A DNA stretch of 45,583 nt from Halomonas cupida (lineage in GTDB: Bacteria; Pseudomonadota; Gammaproteobacteria; Pseudomonadales; Halomonadaceae), in assembly GCF_900142755.1 (NCBI RefSeq), contig NZ_FRCA01000013.1, positions 63,402 through 108,984 of the forward strand. The letters run 5' to 3'. Shown piece by piece: positions 8,620-17,671 of this stretch; the first letter of the stretch is position 1; each line of letters begins with the position of its first letter. A program made the position numbers and the translations under genes. The notes beneath the pieces are model-generated. The model made no database searches and was not told where the DNA came from. It saw nothing but the letters and a program-made list of their open reading frames with translations.

Positions 8620-9342
8620 TTACTTGCCGCCGGACAGAATGGACTTGAGGTCAATACTGCTGTCCCGTGGCCCGAGATCCAGCAGGCCCTGCAGGCTGGT
8701 CAGATGCTGCTCGATATCGGCGCGAGCGGCTTCACCATCACCACTGCGCAGGTGCTTGATCAAGCAGGGATGGTCCCCTTCGAGATAACAGCTACCCAGA
8801 CCCTGGCGCTTGTACAGCGCAATGACGATGGACGTGCGCAGGATCAGGTCCGTCAGCATCGAGCCGAGAACCCGATTGGGAGAATGCTCGGCGAGCAGGT
8901 GATGGAAGGCCAGCGAATGCTCGATGCGCGTCGGCTCGTCATTGGCGAGGAAGGCTTCACGCTCTCGTTCAGCACGATCCTCCAGTTGCACCAGCACGCG
9001 ATCTTCCAGCCGCCCTGCGGTCAAGGCAGCTACCTCGCCCTCGACGAGGTTGCGCGCGGAGAAGGTTTCGCGAGTCTCGTCCACGTCCGGTGCACGGACT
9101 CGTGCCACCTGATTGGGGCGTTGGTCCACCACATGCTCCGACGCCAGGCGTGTCAGCGCCTTGCGCACCACCGAGCGGCTGACGCCGAAGACCTCACCCA
9201 ACGTCACTTCCGGCAGACGCGAGCCGGGAGGCAGCCGTTGCATCAGTACCGCCCGCCTGACCTGACGGACGATATCGCCATCACTGACGCGCCCACCGGC
9301 GCCGATCTCCGCCATCACTTCCCGCTGCCAGGTGCTGCTCAT
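8620..9342 (-). CDS. GntR/FCD-family transcriptional regulator upstream of modABC
   Basis: A DNA-binding regulator of about 240 residues. An N-terminal winged helix-turn-helix (GSRLPEVTLGEVFGVSRSVVRKALTRL) is followed by an all-helical FCD ligand domain (HSLAFHHLLAEHSPN, then a DHPCLIKHL segment). I prefer the ATG at 9342 (MSSTWQ) over the GTG at 9387. The protein resembles the gntR product at 36910-37650 along its whole length, including the ALYK/AVYG and DH-LI-L-GDGE-type segments. A TGTATACAA palindrome at 9423-9431 lies in its upstream region, so it may regulate itself and modABC. Ligand unknown. Confidence 0.88.
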   Translation of the reverse strand: MSSTWQREVMAEIGAGGRVSDGDIVRQVRRAVLMQRLPPGSRLPEVTLGEVFGVSRSVVRKALTRLASEHVVDQRPNQVARVRAPDVDETRETFSARNLVEGEVAALTAGRLEDRVLVQLEDRAEREREAFLANDEPTRIEHSLAFHHLLAEHSPNRVLGSMLTDLILRTSIVIALYKRQGLGSCYLEGDHPCLIKHLRSGDGEAARADIEQHLTSLQGLLDLGPRDSSIDLKSILSGGK

Positions 9343-9422
9343 TGTCTGCTCGCTTTTATTCACTTGGCCAATCAATGACCTTCGCACGTTTTTGCCAATT
9401 GCACCACAGAATCCACTTCACG

Positions 9423-9431
9423 TGTATACAA
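9423..9431. promoter_or_regulatory. GTATAC palindrome upstream of gntR-modABC
   Basis: TGTATACAA in the 178-bp gap between uxuA and the gntR gene, matching the core found in the purine cluster. Likely an operator for this or the related GntR protein (inference). Confidence 0.5.
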
Positions 9432-9520
9432 CTGTCGAGGTGCGTGGCAACAAACCCAGGCGAGAGACAAGAGAACACCTGTTCCGGTAATCAGTGGAAA
9501 GTCGCAGCGATGTTCAGAGG

Positions 9521-10699
9521 TCAGCGACTCAACCGACGAACGGCCAACTCTACGCCACGCAGCTCGGCCAGCCCCTTGAGACGACCATAGAGCGGGTAAC
9601 CGGGCGCGGTGTTGCGGTGCTGATCGTCGAGGATATGGTGACCATGATCCGGCCTCAGCGGCAGGCGCTTGCCCCCTTCGCGCCCGCGCCGTTGCTCCTC
9701 TTCAACCAGAGCCTGAATCACCCCGACCATATCCACATCTCCCTCCAGATGCTCTGCCTCATGGAAGGAACGTGCGTCAGGCTGCTCACGCTGAGTGGCA
9801 CGCAGGTGAACAAAATGAATGTGAGGACCAAATTCACGTGCCATCGCCACCAGATCGACATCACTGCTGACGCCATAGGATCCGGTACACAGGGTCAGGC
9901 CATTGGCTGGGCTCGGGGATGCTGCCAGTATCCAGCGCGCATCATCAGGCCCGGAGACCACCCGTGGCAGGCCGAGTAGCGGACGGGGAGGATCGTCTGG
10001 ATGAATTGCCATGCGTATCCCGACCTCCTCCGCCACAGGGATCACGGCCTTGAGGAAATACCCCAGATTGTCGCGCAGACGCTCGGCATCGATTCCGGCA
10101 TATTCCGCAAGGATCTCGCGGAACTGCTCGAGCGTGTAGTGCTCCTCGGTACCGGGCAGGCCCGCAATGATGGTCTCGACCAGGCGATGACGCCCCTGCT
10201 GATCCAGAGCATCGAGCCAGGTGCGCGCCTGTTGCTTCTCGGCGTCGGAATACTCCTGATCTGCACCGGCGCGGGCCAGCAGATACAGATCGAAAGCGGC
10301 AAAGGCCTGCTGATCAAAGCGCAATGCCGTGCCGCCAGCGGGAAGCGGCCAGGCGAGGTCGGTTCTCGTCCAGTCGAGCACGGGCATGAAATTGTAACAG
10401 ACGACATCAATGCCACAGTACGCCAGGTTGCGCAGTGTCTGCTGATAATTGGCAATCCAGGCATCGCGCCCGGGGCGCCCCTTCTTGATGTCCTCGTGTA
10501 CCGGTACGCTCTCGACAACCGACCAGCTCAGGCCTGCGTTCTCGATCAGCTTTCGACGCGACTCGATAGCCTCCACCAGCCAGACTTCCCCATTGGGAAT
10601 CTCATGCAATGCGGTGACTATTCCGGTAGCCCCTGTCTGACGAACTTCCGCCAGGGAAATCGGGTCATTGGGACCGAACCAGCGCCATGTGTGTTCCAT
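9521..10699 (-). CDS. uxuA: Mannonate dehydratase UxuA
   Basis: Dehydrates D-mannonate to 2-keto-3-deoxy-D-gluconate in the hexuronate pathway. The 392-residue product starts with the family signature MEHTWRWFGPNDPISL and carries conserved segments SVPVHEDIKKG, CYNFMPVLDWTRTDL, IHPDDPP, CTGSYGV and PDHGHHILDD, where the His, Cys and Asp residues bind the metal ion. AGGAC precedes the ATG. It is the last gene of the sugar-acid operon, 140 bp after uxuB; the gap is filled by a degenerate 14-bp tandem repeat. A second, unrelated mannonate dehydratase (ManD) is encoded in the same operon. Confidence 0.95.
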   Translation of the reverse strand: MEHTWRWFGPNDPISLAEVRQTGATGIVTALHEIPNGEVWLVEAIESRRKLIENAGLSWSVVESVPVHEDIKKGRPGRDAWIANYQQTLRNLAYCGIDVVCYNFMPVLDWTRTDLAWPLPAGGTALRFDQQAFAAFDLYLLARAGADQEYSDAEKQQARTWLDALDQQGRHRLVETIIAGLPGTEEHYTLEQFREILAEYAGIDAERLRDNLGYFLKAVIPVAEEVGIRMAIHPDDPPRPLLGLPRVVSGPDDARWILAASPSPANGLTLCTGSYGVSSDVDLVAMAREFGPHIHFVHLRATQREQPDARSFHEAEHLEGDVDMVGVIQALVEEEQRRGREGGKRLPLRPDHGHHILDDQHRNTAPGYPLYGRLKGLAELRGVELAVRRLSR

Positions 10700-10731
10700 C
10701 GATATACGTCCTGTGCCAGAAAACTTGCATT

Positions 10732-10801
10732 TCTGAATTCAACATCTTGAATTCAATATTCTGAGTTCGACATCCTGGGCTCAACCTCTCGAACTCAACA
10801 A
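10732..10801. repeat. Degenerate 14-bp tandem repeat between uxuB and uxuA
   Basis: Five units of exactly 14 bp (first TCTGAATTCAACAT, second CTTGAATTCAATAT), increasingly diverged toward the uxuB end. It is noncoding and would be transcribed in the operon mRNA. Confidence 0.75.
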
Positions 10802-10839
10802 ACAAGGGCCGCACCGGAAGCAGCCCCGGCGGAGGAGGG

Positions 10840-12309
10840 TCATGAAAGACGCCTGAGTGTTGCGGAGACGCCGTCGGTCTCCAGCGCCTGCCAGGCATCC
10901 ACGATTGCCTGGCTGAAGTGCGGGTAATCGGCCAGTTCGGCCGCAAAGACATCCGACTGGGCCAGAAACGCCGCCACCAGGGATTGCGGCTGCTGATGGG
11001 TCGCATGCAGAGAGGCCAGACGTTCAGCGATGGGGTCATCCACCACATGACGATGGCCGTGCAGGTCAGTACCCGCGGTATAGCGTAGCCAGGCAGCCAC
11101 TCCCAGAGCGGTGCAGGACACATCCCTGTCGGCTCGCAGGTTGATCAATGCTCCCTGCAACCAGCGCTGTGGCAGCTTCTGCGAGCCATCCATGGCGATC
11201 TGCTGTAGGCGGTGACGCAGGCTATCATTGGCGAAGCGGGCCAACAGGCTATCGGCATAGGTCGCCAGGTCAGCGCCTTCCGGCATGGTCAGCGTGGCCG
11301 CCGCTTCAGCGAGCATGTAGCGTTTCAGCATGGCAGTGAAGGCTGGCTTCTGCATGGCATCACTGACCGTGTCGACGGCGTCCAGAGCACCCAGATAGGC
11401 CAGTAGAGAGTGGCTGCCATTGAGCATGCGCAACTTCATGGTTTCGAAGGGCGCGACATCGGCAACCATCTGCACCCCTTCCTGCTCCCAGTCCGGACGC
11501 CCCTGAGGAAAATCGTCCTCGACCACCCACTGACTGAAGGCCTCGCAGACTACAGCGGCAGGGTCATCCACCCCGAGCTCCGACAGACGTGCAAGGTCCC
11601 GACTGGTCATGGCCGGTACAATGCGATCGACCATGCTGCTCGGAAAGGCAACATTCTGCTCTATCCAGGTAGCCAGTCGTGAGTCGCGATGGCTCGCCAG
11701 TTCAATCACGGCACGCCGCGTCCGCTGTCCGTTGTGGGGCATGTTGTCACAGCACAGCACCGTGAACGGTGCTGTGCCCGCTTCCCGACGTCGTGCCAGG
11801 GCCTCCACCATAATGCCCGGAGCGGTCTGTGGCTGGTGGGGGTGTTCGATGTCGTGGGCAATGGACGGAGATTCAACCAGCAGGTCACCGCTGCCGGGAC
11901 TGAGATGGTAGCCCTTTTCCGTCACGGTCAGAGTAACGATGCGCACCTGCGGCTGACTCAGCCGTCGAAGCAGAGTTTCCAGGTCAGGTCCATCGGGGCC
12001 GGCATAGAGCGCCTCGCGAACGGACCGCACGGCTCTGATCGTCACATCACAGCTGTCACGATATTCCGCTACATGGTAGCGCATACCCGCATCACGCAGC
12101 TGGATGACCAGTTGGTGATTGGAGCGGATATTGGCACTGCAGACTCCCCAGTTCCCGCCACCATGACGCGCCATGTTGCGTTCGATATAGACCGCCTGGT
12201 GTGCTCGATGAAAGGCCCCCAACCCCAGATGCACGATCCCGATATCGGCGGCGGGATAATGACTATCGATATACTGCATTTCTATCTCGTCACTTTTCCA
12301 TTTTTCCAT
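10840..12309 (-). CDS. uxuB: Fructuronate reductase (D-mannonate oxidoreductase) UxuB
   Basis: A 489-residue member of the polyol-specific long-chain mannitol dehydrogenase family, interconverting D-fructuronate and D-mannonate with NAD(H). Visible signatures are IVHLGLGAFHRAHQAVY (nucleotide-binding start), TLTVTEKGYHL, FTVLCCDNMPHNG, VDRIVP and KLRMLNGSHSLLAYLG, the last holding the catalytic-site Lys and His. The start at 12309 has GGGGGAG 6 bp upstream, lying inside the end of the TRAP permease gene 3 bp away, so translation is probably coupled. Position between the transporter and uxuA fits the mannonate step rather than mannitol oxidation. Confidence 0.92.
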   Translation of the reverse strand: MEKWKSDEIEMQYIDSHYPAADIGIVHLGLGAFHRAHQAVYIERNMARHGGGNWGVCSANIRSNHQLVIQLRDAGMRYHVAEYRDSCDVTIRAVRSVREALYAGPDGPDLETLLRRLSQPQVRIVTLTVTEKGYHLSPGSGDLLVESPSIAHDIEHPHQPQTAPGIMVEALARRREAGTAPFTVLCCDNMPHNGQRTRRAVIELASHRDSRLATWIEQNVAFPSSMVDRIVPAMTSRDLARLSELGVDDPAAVVCEAFSQWVVEDDFPQGRPDWEQEGVQMVADVAPFETMKLRMLNGSHSLLAYLGALDAVDTVSDAMQKPAFTAMLKRYMLAEAAATLTMPEGADLATYADSLLARFANDSLRHRLQQIAMDGSQKLPQRWLQGALINLRADRDVSCTALGVAAWLRYTAGTDLHGHRHVVDDPIAERLASLHATHQQPQSLVAAFLAQSDVFAAELADYPHFSQAIVDAWQALETDGVSATLRRLS

Positions 12310-12312
12310 CTG

Positions 12313-13593
12313 TTACTCCCCCATCAACAGATTGGGTAGCCACAGTGAGATGGCCGGAACAAAGGACACCAGCATCAGCACTGCCAGATTGCAGATCAGG
12401 AAGGGAATGATGGCCCGCGCCACCTGCAGCATCGGCATCTTTCCGATGCTGGAAACCACGAACAGGCAAACCCCCACTGGCGGTGTGGTCAGTCCGATCA
12501 TCAAGTTCAGTACTGCCATGACACCAAAGTGGATGGGGTCCATTCCGACACCTGTTGCCACACCAAGCAAGGCCGGAAACAGAATGATCAACGCCGCGAT
12601 GGTCTCCATGAAGGCACCGACGAACAGCAGGATCAGGTTGAGAATCAGGATGACGACGATGGGATTATCACTGAAACCCAGAATGGTGTCGGCCAACATC
12701 TGGGGGATCTGCTGGCTGGTCAATATCCAGCCAAACAGATTGGCCAGACCGACAAGCATCATCAATGAAGCCGATGTCAGAACGGTATCGGTGAGGATGC
12801 CACGCAGATTGCTCCAGTTGATACCCTTGTAGACAAAAGTGCCGATCAACAGGGCGTAAAGGCTGGCAACGATGGATGCCTCGGTCGGGGTGAACAGCCC
12901 ACCGATAATGCCGTACAGAATGATGAACGTCATCAGTAACGCCCAGAAGGCACTGCGACCTTCGGTCAGCAACTCCTTCAAGGTGGCACGCTTCTCCTTG
13001 GGATATCCCCGGCGCACTGCCAACCAATATACGGTGATCATCATCGCCACACCCAGCAGCAGCCCCGGAATCGCACCGGCGAGAAACATGCGCCCTACCG
13101 AGATTCCCGACAGAGAGCCGACAATGATCATCGGCACACTGGGCGGAATGATCGGACCAATAGTGGAAGATGCTGCCGTCACCGCTGCGGCAAAGGGCTT
13201 GTCATAACCGGACCGAGCCATGCCGGGAATCATGACCGAGCCGATACTGGCGGCATCAGCAACGGCTGTGCCGGAAATGCCACTGAAGATCATCGAACCG
13301 CCGACATTGGCCAGCCCCAACCCACCACGAATATGCCCCACCAGGGCATTGGAGAAACGCACGATATGCTGGGTGATATTGCCCACATTCATCAGGTTCC
13401 CGGCCATGACAAATCCCGGAATACACAGCAGCACAAACACATCGATACCGGCATACATGCGTTGCGGAATGATGGTGAGGGAGATGTCACCAAGTACCAG
13501 ATAGGCCAGTGATGCAATTCCCAGGCAGAAGGCGATGGGCAGACCGATCAGCAGCAGAACCAGAAAAGTAATGAAGAGTACTGCGATTTCCAT
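12313..13593 (-). CDS. dctM: TRAP transporter large permease, DctM family (sugar-acid operon)
   Basis: A 426-residue polytopic inner-membrane protein of the DctM family, with the N-terminal FITFLVLLLIGLPIAFCLG, the motif GGSMIFSGISGTAVADAASIGS and the C-terminal GLTTPPVGVCLFV. It starts with TAATG, sharing one base with the dctQ stop codon, and has GAGGTGC as ribosome binding site. It forms the import complex with the adjacent dctQ and dctP. Surrounded by mannonate and gulonate enzymes, it most likely imports a hexonate or hexuronate such as L-gulonate (inference from context). Confidence 0.94.
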   Translation of the reverse strand: MEIAVLFITFLVLLLIGLPIAFCLGIASLAYLVLGDISLTIIPQRMYAGIDVFVLLCIPGFVMAGNLMNVGNITQHIVRFSNALVGHIRGGLGLANVGGSMIFSGISGTAVADAASIGSVMIPGMARSGYDKPFAAAVTAASSTIGPIIPPSVPMIIVGSLSGISVGRMFLAGAIPGLLLGVAMMITVYWLAVRRGYPKEKRATLKELLTEGRSAFWALLMTFIILYGIIGGLFTPTEASIVASLYALLIGTFVYKGINWSNLRGILTDTVLTSASLMMLVGLANLFGWILTSQQIPQMLADTILGFSDNPIVVILILNLILLFVGAFMETIAALIILFPALLGVATGVGMDPIHFGVMAVLNLMIGLTTPPVGVCLFVVSSIGKMPMLQVARAIIPFLICNLAVLMLVSFVPAISLWLPNLLMGE

Positions 13594-14192
13594 TAATGCA
13601 CCTCACTGGCGGGTTGCTCACCACGCACCAGGGCAATGATGCCTTCCAACGTACAGATGACGCTGTAGAACAGCAGCGACGCAAAGAGTACGACGGAGGA
13701 CAGGAAGATATAGATCATCGGAACGCGCAGCGAGGGAGATGTCTGAAAGGCACCGATCTGCGCGAACTTCCATGCCTCGGGAAGCACAATCAGCGAGAAC
13801 CCTCCCGTGAGCAGCGAGATCAATGCCAGGTAGGCCGCGCGCCCGCGAAAGCCCAGCAGACCGTGAAACAACTCGACATTGACGTTGCGGTGGCGATGAA
13901 GGACGACACCGGCTCCCAGTGACACCATGTAGATGAACAGATAGCGCGTCAGCTCTTCTGTCCAGGCAACGGTAAACGGCAGCAGCAAGCGTGATGTCAC
14001 CTGCAGTAGTACCGTGAGCGACAAACCGATCAGGGCAATCACGGCCAGCGCCAGCAGGGTCCTGTCCAGCACATCAGCCAGCCGGCCGAGTGGCCCCTTG
14101 AGTCTCGGCACGGAGGTCAACACCTCCAGAGACTCCTGTATATCCTGTACGGGCTCGGTCATATCGGGTCTGGTCATAACGGGCTCGGTCAT
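13593..14192 (-). CDS. dctQ: TRAP transporter small permease, DctQ family (sugar-acid operon)
   Basis: A 199-residue small permease with four hydrophobic segments and the typical VAWTEELTRYLFIYMVSLGAGVVLHRHRNVNVE block. A hydrophilic N-terminal extension of about 40 residues precedes the first helix. I prefer the ATG at 14192, with GGAG 6 bp upstream, over the GTG at 14204 that overlaps that ribosome binding site. It follows dctP after a 107-bp gap containing a strong GC hairpin. Confidence 0.9.
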   Translation of the reverse strand: MTEPVMTRPDMTEPVQDIQESLEVLTSVPRLKGPLGRLADVLDRTLLALAVIALIGLSLTVLLQVTSRLLLPFTVAWTEELTRYLFIYMVSLGAGVVLHRHRNVNVELFHGLLGFRGRAAYLALISLLTGGFSLIVLPEAWKFAQIGAFQTSPSLRVPMIYIFLSSVVLFASLLFYSVICTLEGIIALVRGEQPASEVH

Positions 14193-14236
14193 GGGATTCT
14201 CCACACATGCTCTACATACATGCCATATGGCAGAAA

Positions 14237-14273
14237 CCGGGGCCGGCCCTTATTGGCTGAGCTCAGGCCCCGG
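14237..14273 (-). terminator. Intra-operon hairpin between dctP and dctQ
   Basis: CCGGGGCC at 14237-14244 pairs with GGCCCCGG at 14266-14273. There is no T run. A hairpin here is commonly seen to stabilise the upstream binding-protein mRNA or to cause partial termination; that role is inferred. Confidence 0.6.
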
Positions 14274-14299
14274 CGCATGCTATTCACCACCACTTCTGA

Positions 14300-15280
14300 T
14301 TACAGGTCCTGGATGGCGTCGTAGATCTCACGCTGCTCTTCACTGAGGGCATCAAGCACAGCCGGGCGAGCCTTTTCGGCAAAGGCCTGCTGGTCTACTT
14401 CGACAAATTCCATGCCCTTGTCGGTCAGGGCCTGGCGCAGACGCTGCTGGTCCTCGGTAAACAGCTGCGCTTCGTAGCTCTGCATTTCACTGGCAGCATC
14501 ACGTACGACCTGCTGCAGGTCTGCCGGCATGCTCTCCAGCTTGCTCTTGCCGATCACCACGTAGATCCAGCTGCGCACGTGGTCAGTCATGTTCACGTAC
14601 TGCTGCACCTCGTTGAAGCTGGCACTCTCGATCAGGCTGAGCGGGTTTTCCTGGGCCTCGATAGTGCTCTGCTGGAGAGAGGTGAACACCTCGGAGAACG
14701 CCATGGGCGTCGGCCGGGCTCCCAGTGCCTCCCAGGTATCGACAAACAGCGGCACATTGGGGACGCGCAAACGCAGGTCGTCGAGATCCTCTGGCGAAGT
14801 GATCGGACGGTTGGAGGTCAACTCACGGGGGCCGCGTTCGAACCAGGCCAGGGGCACCAGTCCGGTCCGCTCGGTAATCTGTGCTTCGATCTGCTTGCCG
14901 ACATCACTCTCGACGGTCTGACGCAGGTGATCCTCGTCACGGAACAGATACGGCACCGCCATCATTGCCGCCTTGGGTGCCCAGTTCTGCAGGCTTTCAC
15001 CGCTGATGGTCATATCGGCGGTACCCAGTTGGATGCTGTTGATCACATCCATCTCGCTGCCCAATTGTTCATTGGGATAGACCTGAACCTCGATGCGCCC
15101 ATCGGAGTTGGTTTCCACCAATTCCTTGAACTTGAGCGCAGCCTGGTTCCAGATATTCTGTTCGTTGGCCAGATGGCCGAACTTGAGGGTGAAATCCGCC
15201 GCCAGCAGTGACTGGCTACCGAGCAGTGCAGTACCCAGCAATGCTCCTGCCACTAGACGCTTGAAGGTTGTTGTTGACAT
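14300..15280 (-). CDS. dctP: TRAP transporter substrate-binding protein, DctP family (sugar-acid operon)
   Basis: Periplasmic binding protein of 326 residues with a clear signal peptide (VAGALLGTALLGSQSLLAA). Family segments are VYPNEQLGSEMDVINSIQLG, TSPEDLDDLRLRVPNVPLF with the carboxylate-binding Arg, and EAQENPLSLIESASF. AAAGGAG lies 7 bp before the ATG. It is the first transporter gene, 60 bp after the Zn-dehydrogenase. It probably binds an aldonate; L-gulonate would fit the enzymes encoded alongside. Confidence 0.93.
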   Translation of the reverse strand: MSTTTFKRLVAGALLGTALLGSQSLLAADFTLKFGHLANEQNIWNQAALKFKELVETNSDGRIEVQVYPNEQLGSEMDVINSIQLGTADMTISGESLQNWAPKAAMMAVPYLFRDEDHLRQTVESDVGKQIEAQITERTGLVPLAWFERGPRELTSNRPITSPEDLDDLRLRVPNVPLFVDTWEALGARPTPMAFSEVFTSLQQSTIEAQENPLSLIESASFNEVQQYVNMTDHVRSWIYVVIGKSKLESMPADLQQVVRDAASEMQSYEAQLFTEDQQRLRQALTDKGMEFVEVDQQAFAEKARPAVLDALSEEQREIYDAIQDL

Positions 15281-15340
15281 GGCGTAGCTCCTTTCTTATC
15301 GGGGTCTGACAGTTAGGGGTCTGGCAATTGGCCGAACGCC

Positions 15341-16363
15341 TCAGGAGGCGATGTCGACGAGGACCTTTCGGGCCTTCTCGGGAGTGGTGTCGAGCATATG
15401 GATGGCCCCGGGCATATCGCGCAGGGCAACGCGGTGACTGACCAATGCATGGGGATCCAGGCGACCCGCCTCGATATGCGCGAGCACTTCCGGGAACTTG
15501 CGGTTGTTCAACCGAGAGCCGACCAGTGTCAGCTCTTTCTTGATTACTTCCAGTTGCACCAGGTCGCTGGGAGTCGGGTTGAATCCCAGCAGGCCGATGC
15601 GCCCTGCCGGACAGGCCATACGCAGCATGCCCGGCAGCATGGCCGGGACACAGGCCGCATCGGCGATCAGCGGGATACCTTCACCTGCCGTCAGCTCCTG
15701 CACCGCCTGCTCCAGGTCCTGTTCGCGCCCGTTGATGACATGACGGGCACCCAGCTCAAGGGCGGTCGCCAGGCGCTCTTCGATGATGTCGGTGACAATG
15801 ATGTCCTCGATCCCCATGGCCTGCGCCATCTGCACGATGGTCAAGCCAATCACGCCGGCACCGATGACCAGCAGGCGATCTCCGGCATGGGGCTCCATGC
15901 GTGCCAGCACATTGGCCGCGATCGAATAGGGTTCGACCAGCGCAGCCGAATCCAGGCCCAGAGTGTCGGGAATACGCCAGGCATTGCCCGCTGGCACATT
16001 GACCTGCTCGGCAAAGCCGCCATGACGATGGACGCCAATCACCTGCATGGCGCTACAGACATTAGGACGGCCTATGCGGCATGGATAGCATTGACCGCAA
16101 TTGACCACCGGGTCGATACACACGCGCTCTCCGACACGTCCGGCATCCACCCCTTCCCCCACGACACTGATGACGCCCGCGAACTCATGGCCGGTGATGC
16201 GAGGAAAGCGGACAAAGGCGTTGTCGCCGTGGATGATGTGCATATCCGAGCCGCAGATACCGGCAAAGGCCACATCGACCACCACCTCACCTGCAGCGGG
16301 CTGTGGTGACGGCTGCTCACTGACATCGAAATCGTGCGGGGCCTTGACTTGAAATGCTTGCAT
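15341..16363 (-). CDS. Zinc-dependent dehydrogenase, probable L-gulonate 5-dehydrogenase (RspB-like)
   Basis: A medium-chain zinc alcohol dehydrogenase of 340 residues. The catalytic zinc ligands are Cys37 in AGICGSD and His59-Glu60 in TGHE. The structural zinc cysteines are 89, 92, 95 and 103. The Rossmann motif is VIGAGVIGL. I start at the ATG at 16363, which has AAGGAG upstream; the longer ORF only adds a non-family extension. RspB-like enzymes next to ManD, UxuB and a TRAP transporter oxidise L-gulonate to D-fructuronate in Chromohalobacter as I recall, so that is the favoured role. L-idonate or another polyol acid is the alternative. Confidence 0.85.
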   Translation of the reverse strand: MQAFQVKAPHDFDVSEQPSPQPAAGEVVVDVAFAGICGSDMHIIHGDNAFVRFPRITGHEFAGVISVVGEGVDAGRVGERVCIDPVVNCGQCYPCRIGRPNVCSAMQVIGVHRHGGFAEQVNVPAGNAWRIPDTLGLDSAALVEPYSIAANVLARMEPHAGDRLLVIGAGVIGLTIVQMAQAMGIEDIIVTDIIEERLATALELGARHVINGREQDLEQAVQELTAGEGIPLIADAACVPAMLPGMLRMACPAGRIGLLGFNPTPSDLVQLEVIKKELTLVGSRLNNRKFPEVLAHIEAGRLDPHALVSHRVALRDMPGAIHMLDTTPEKARKVLVDIAS

Positions 16364-16439
16364 GCAACCAACTCCTTGAAACCATTCGGTGACGCCGCTT
16401 GCTCTGATTGATAGCGCGGCACCTGACCTTGTTGACGAC

Positions 16440-17651
16440 CTACCAGTGCCAGAGCGTGCCGTCCTCCAGACGGTTGACGGGTAGACTCGCGCGCTTGTAC
16501 GGGAATTGCGCCGCTGCCGACTCATCGATATCGACACCGTGCCCCGGGGCTTCGCCGACGATGAAATGACCATCCTCGAACCGATGATCATGGGAGAAGA
16601 CCTGGTGGGTCAGGTCGTCATGGGGCATATGTTCCTGAATACCGAAGTTGGGCACCCAGGTGTCGAAATGCACCGCCGCTCCCAGACACACCGGGGGCAG
16701 GTCGGTCGGGCCATGAAAACCGGTGCGAATGTGGTAGAGAGCCGCCAGATCCGCGATACGGCGGACATGAGTGATACCACCACCATGGGTCAGCGGTGTA
16801 CGGATATAGTCGATCCACTGGTTCTGGATCATCTCGCGATAGTCATGGATCGAGTTGAACACTTCGCCTATCGCCAGAGGCGTGGTGGTGTGTTCACGAA
16901 TCAGGCGCAGGCTCTCCTGGTTCTCGGCGGGGACACAGTCCTCCATCCAGAACAGGTGATAGGGTTCCACAGCCTTGCCCAGGCGGGCCGCTTCAATGGG
17001 TGTCAGGCGGTGATGCACATCATGCAGCAGGTGCAGGTCGTGGCCGAAATGCTCACGCACCGCCGCAAACAGTTGCGGTACATGATTGAGATATTTCTCG
17101 GTGCTCCACACATGCTCTGCGGGAAGTTCCGCATCCGCGGGTTCGTAACGCTCGCCCTCGCGTTTTGCCACACCGTAGATCGTCGGGATACCGGGCACGC
17201 CAGCCTGTACGCGCACCGCACGATACCCCTGGGCCACATGACGCTCGACCTCGCTGAGACAGCTGTCGATGTCCTTGCCGGTGCAGTGGGCATAGGTCAT
17301 CACCCGCTCGCGACTGCGACCCCCCAGCAGTTGATACAGCGGCATGTTGGCAGCCTTGGCCTTGATGTCCCACAGCGCCATGTCGACGGCACCGATGGCC
17401 GACATGGTCACCGGGCCACGCCGCCAGTAAGCACCACGATAGAGGTACTGCCAGATGTCCTCGATGCAGCTGGCATCCTTGCCGATCAGCGCCGGAATCA
17501 CGTGCTCCTCGAGGTAGGCGACGACCGCCATTTCGCGCCCATTGAGGGTCGCATCCCCGATACCGTAGACCCCCTCGTCGGTGACGATCTTGAGAGTGAC
17601 GAAATTGCGCCCGGGGGCACAGACAATGGTGTAGGCCTGCGTGATCTTCAT
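16440..17651 (-). CDS. manD: D-mannonate dehydratase of the enolase superfamily (ManD/RspA)
   Basis: A 403-residue enolase-superfamily acid-sugar dehydratase. The metal ligands are visible as Asp211 (in LLHDVHHRLTP), Glu237 (in FWMEDC) and Glu263 (in IGEVFN), with His213 as probable catalytic base and the C-terminal GFHGPTD segment. These match the ManD subgroup. I chose the ATG at 17651 (MKITQAY), with GAGGA upstream. Some ManD members from halophiles are slow on D-mannonate or act on D-gluconate, so the in vivo role is uncertain, especially as UxuA is also present. It lies 20 bp after the gntR gene. Confidence 0.92.
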   Translation of the reverse strand: MKITQAYTIVCAPGRNFVTLKIVTDEGVYGIGDATLNGREMAVVAYLEEHVIPALIGKDASCIEDIWQYLYRGAYWRRGPVTMSAIGAVDMALWDIKAKAANMPLYQLLGGRSRERVMTYAHCTGKDIDSCLSEVERHVAQGYRAVRVQAGVPGIPTIYGVAKREGERYEPADAELPAEHVWSTEKYLNHVPQLFAAVREHFGHDLHLLHDVHHRLTPIEAARLGKAVEPYHLFWMEDCVPAENQESLRLIREHTTTPLAIGEVFNSIHDYREMIQNQWIDYIRTPLTHGGGITHVRRIADLAALYHIRTGFHGPTDLPPVCLGAAVHFDTWVPNFGIQEHMPHDDLTHQVFSHDHRFEDGHFIVGEAPGHGVDIDESAAAQFPYKRASLPVNRLEDGTLWHW

Positions 17652-17671
17652 TGGCTGGCGTCCTCGGTTGT

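Noticed and set aside
15341..16591. Long form of the Zn-dehydrogenase starting at 16591
   Set aside because: The extra 76 residues are Ser/Arg-rich, overlap the end of manD in another frame and are not part of the family; ATG 16363 has a good ribosome binding site.
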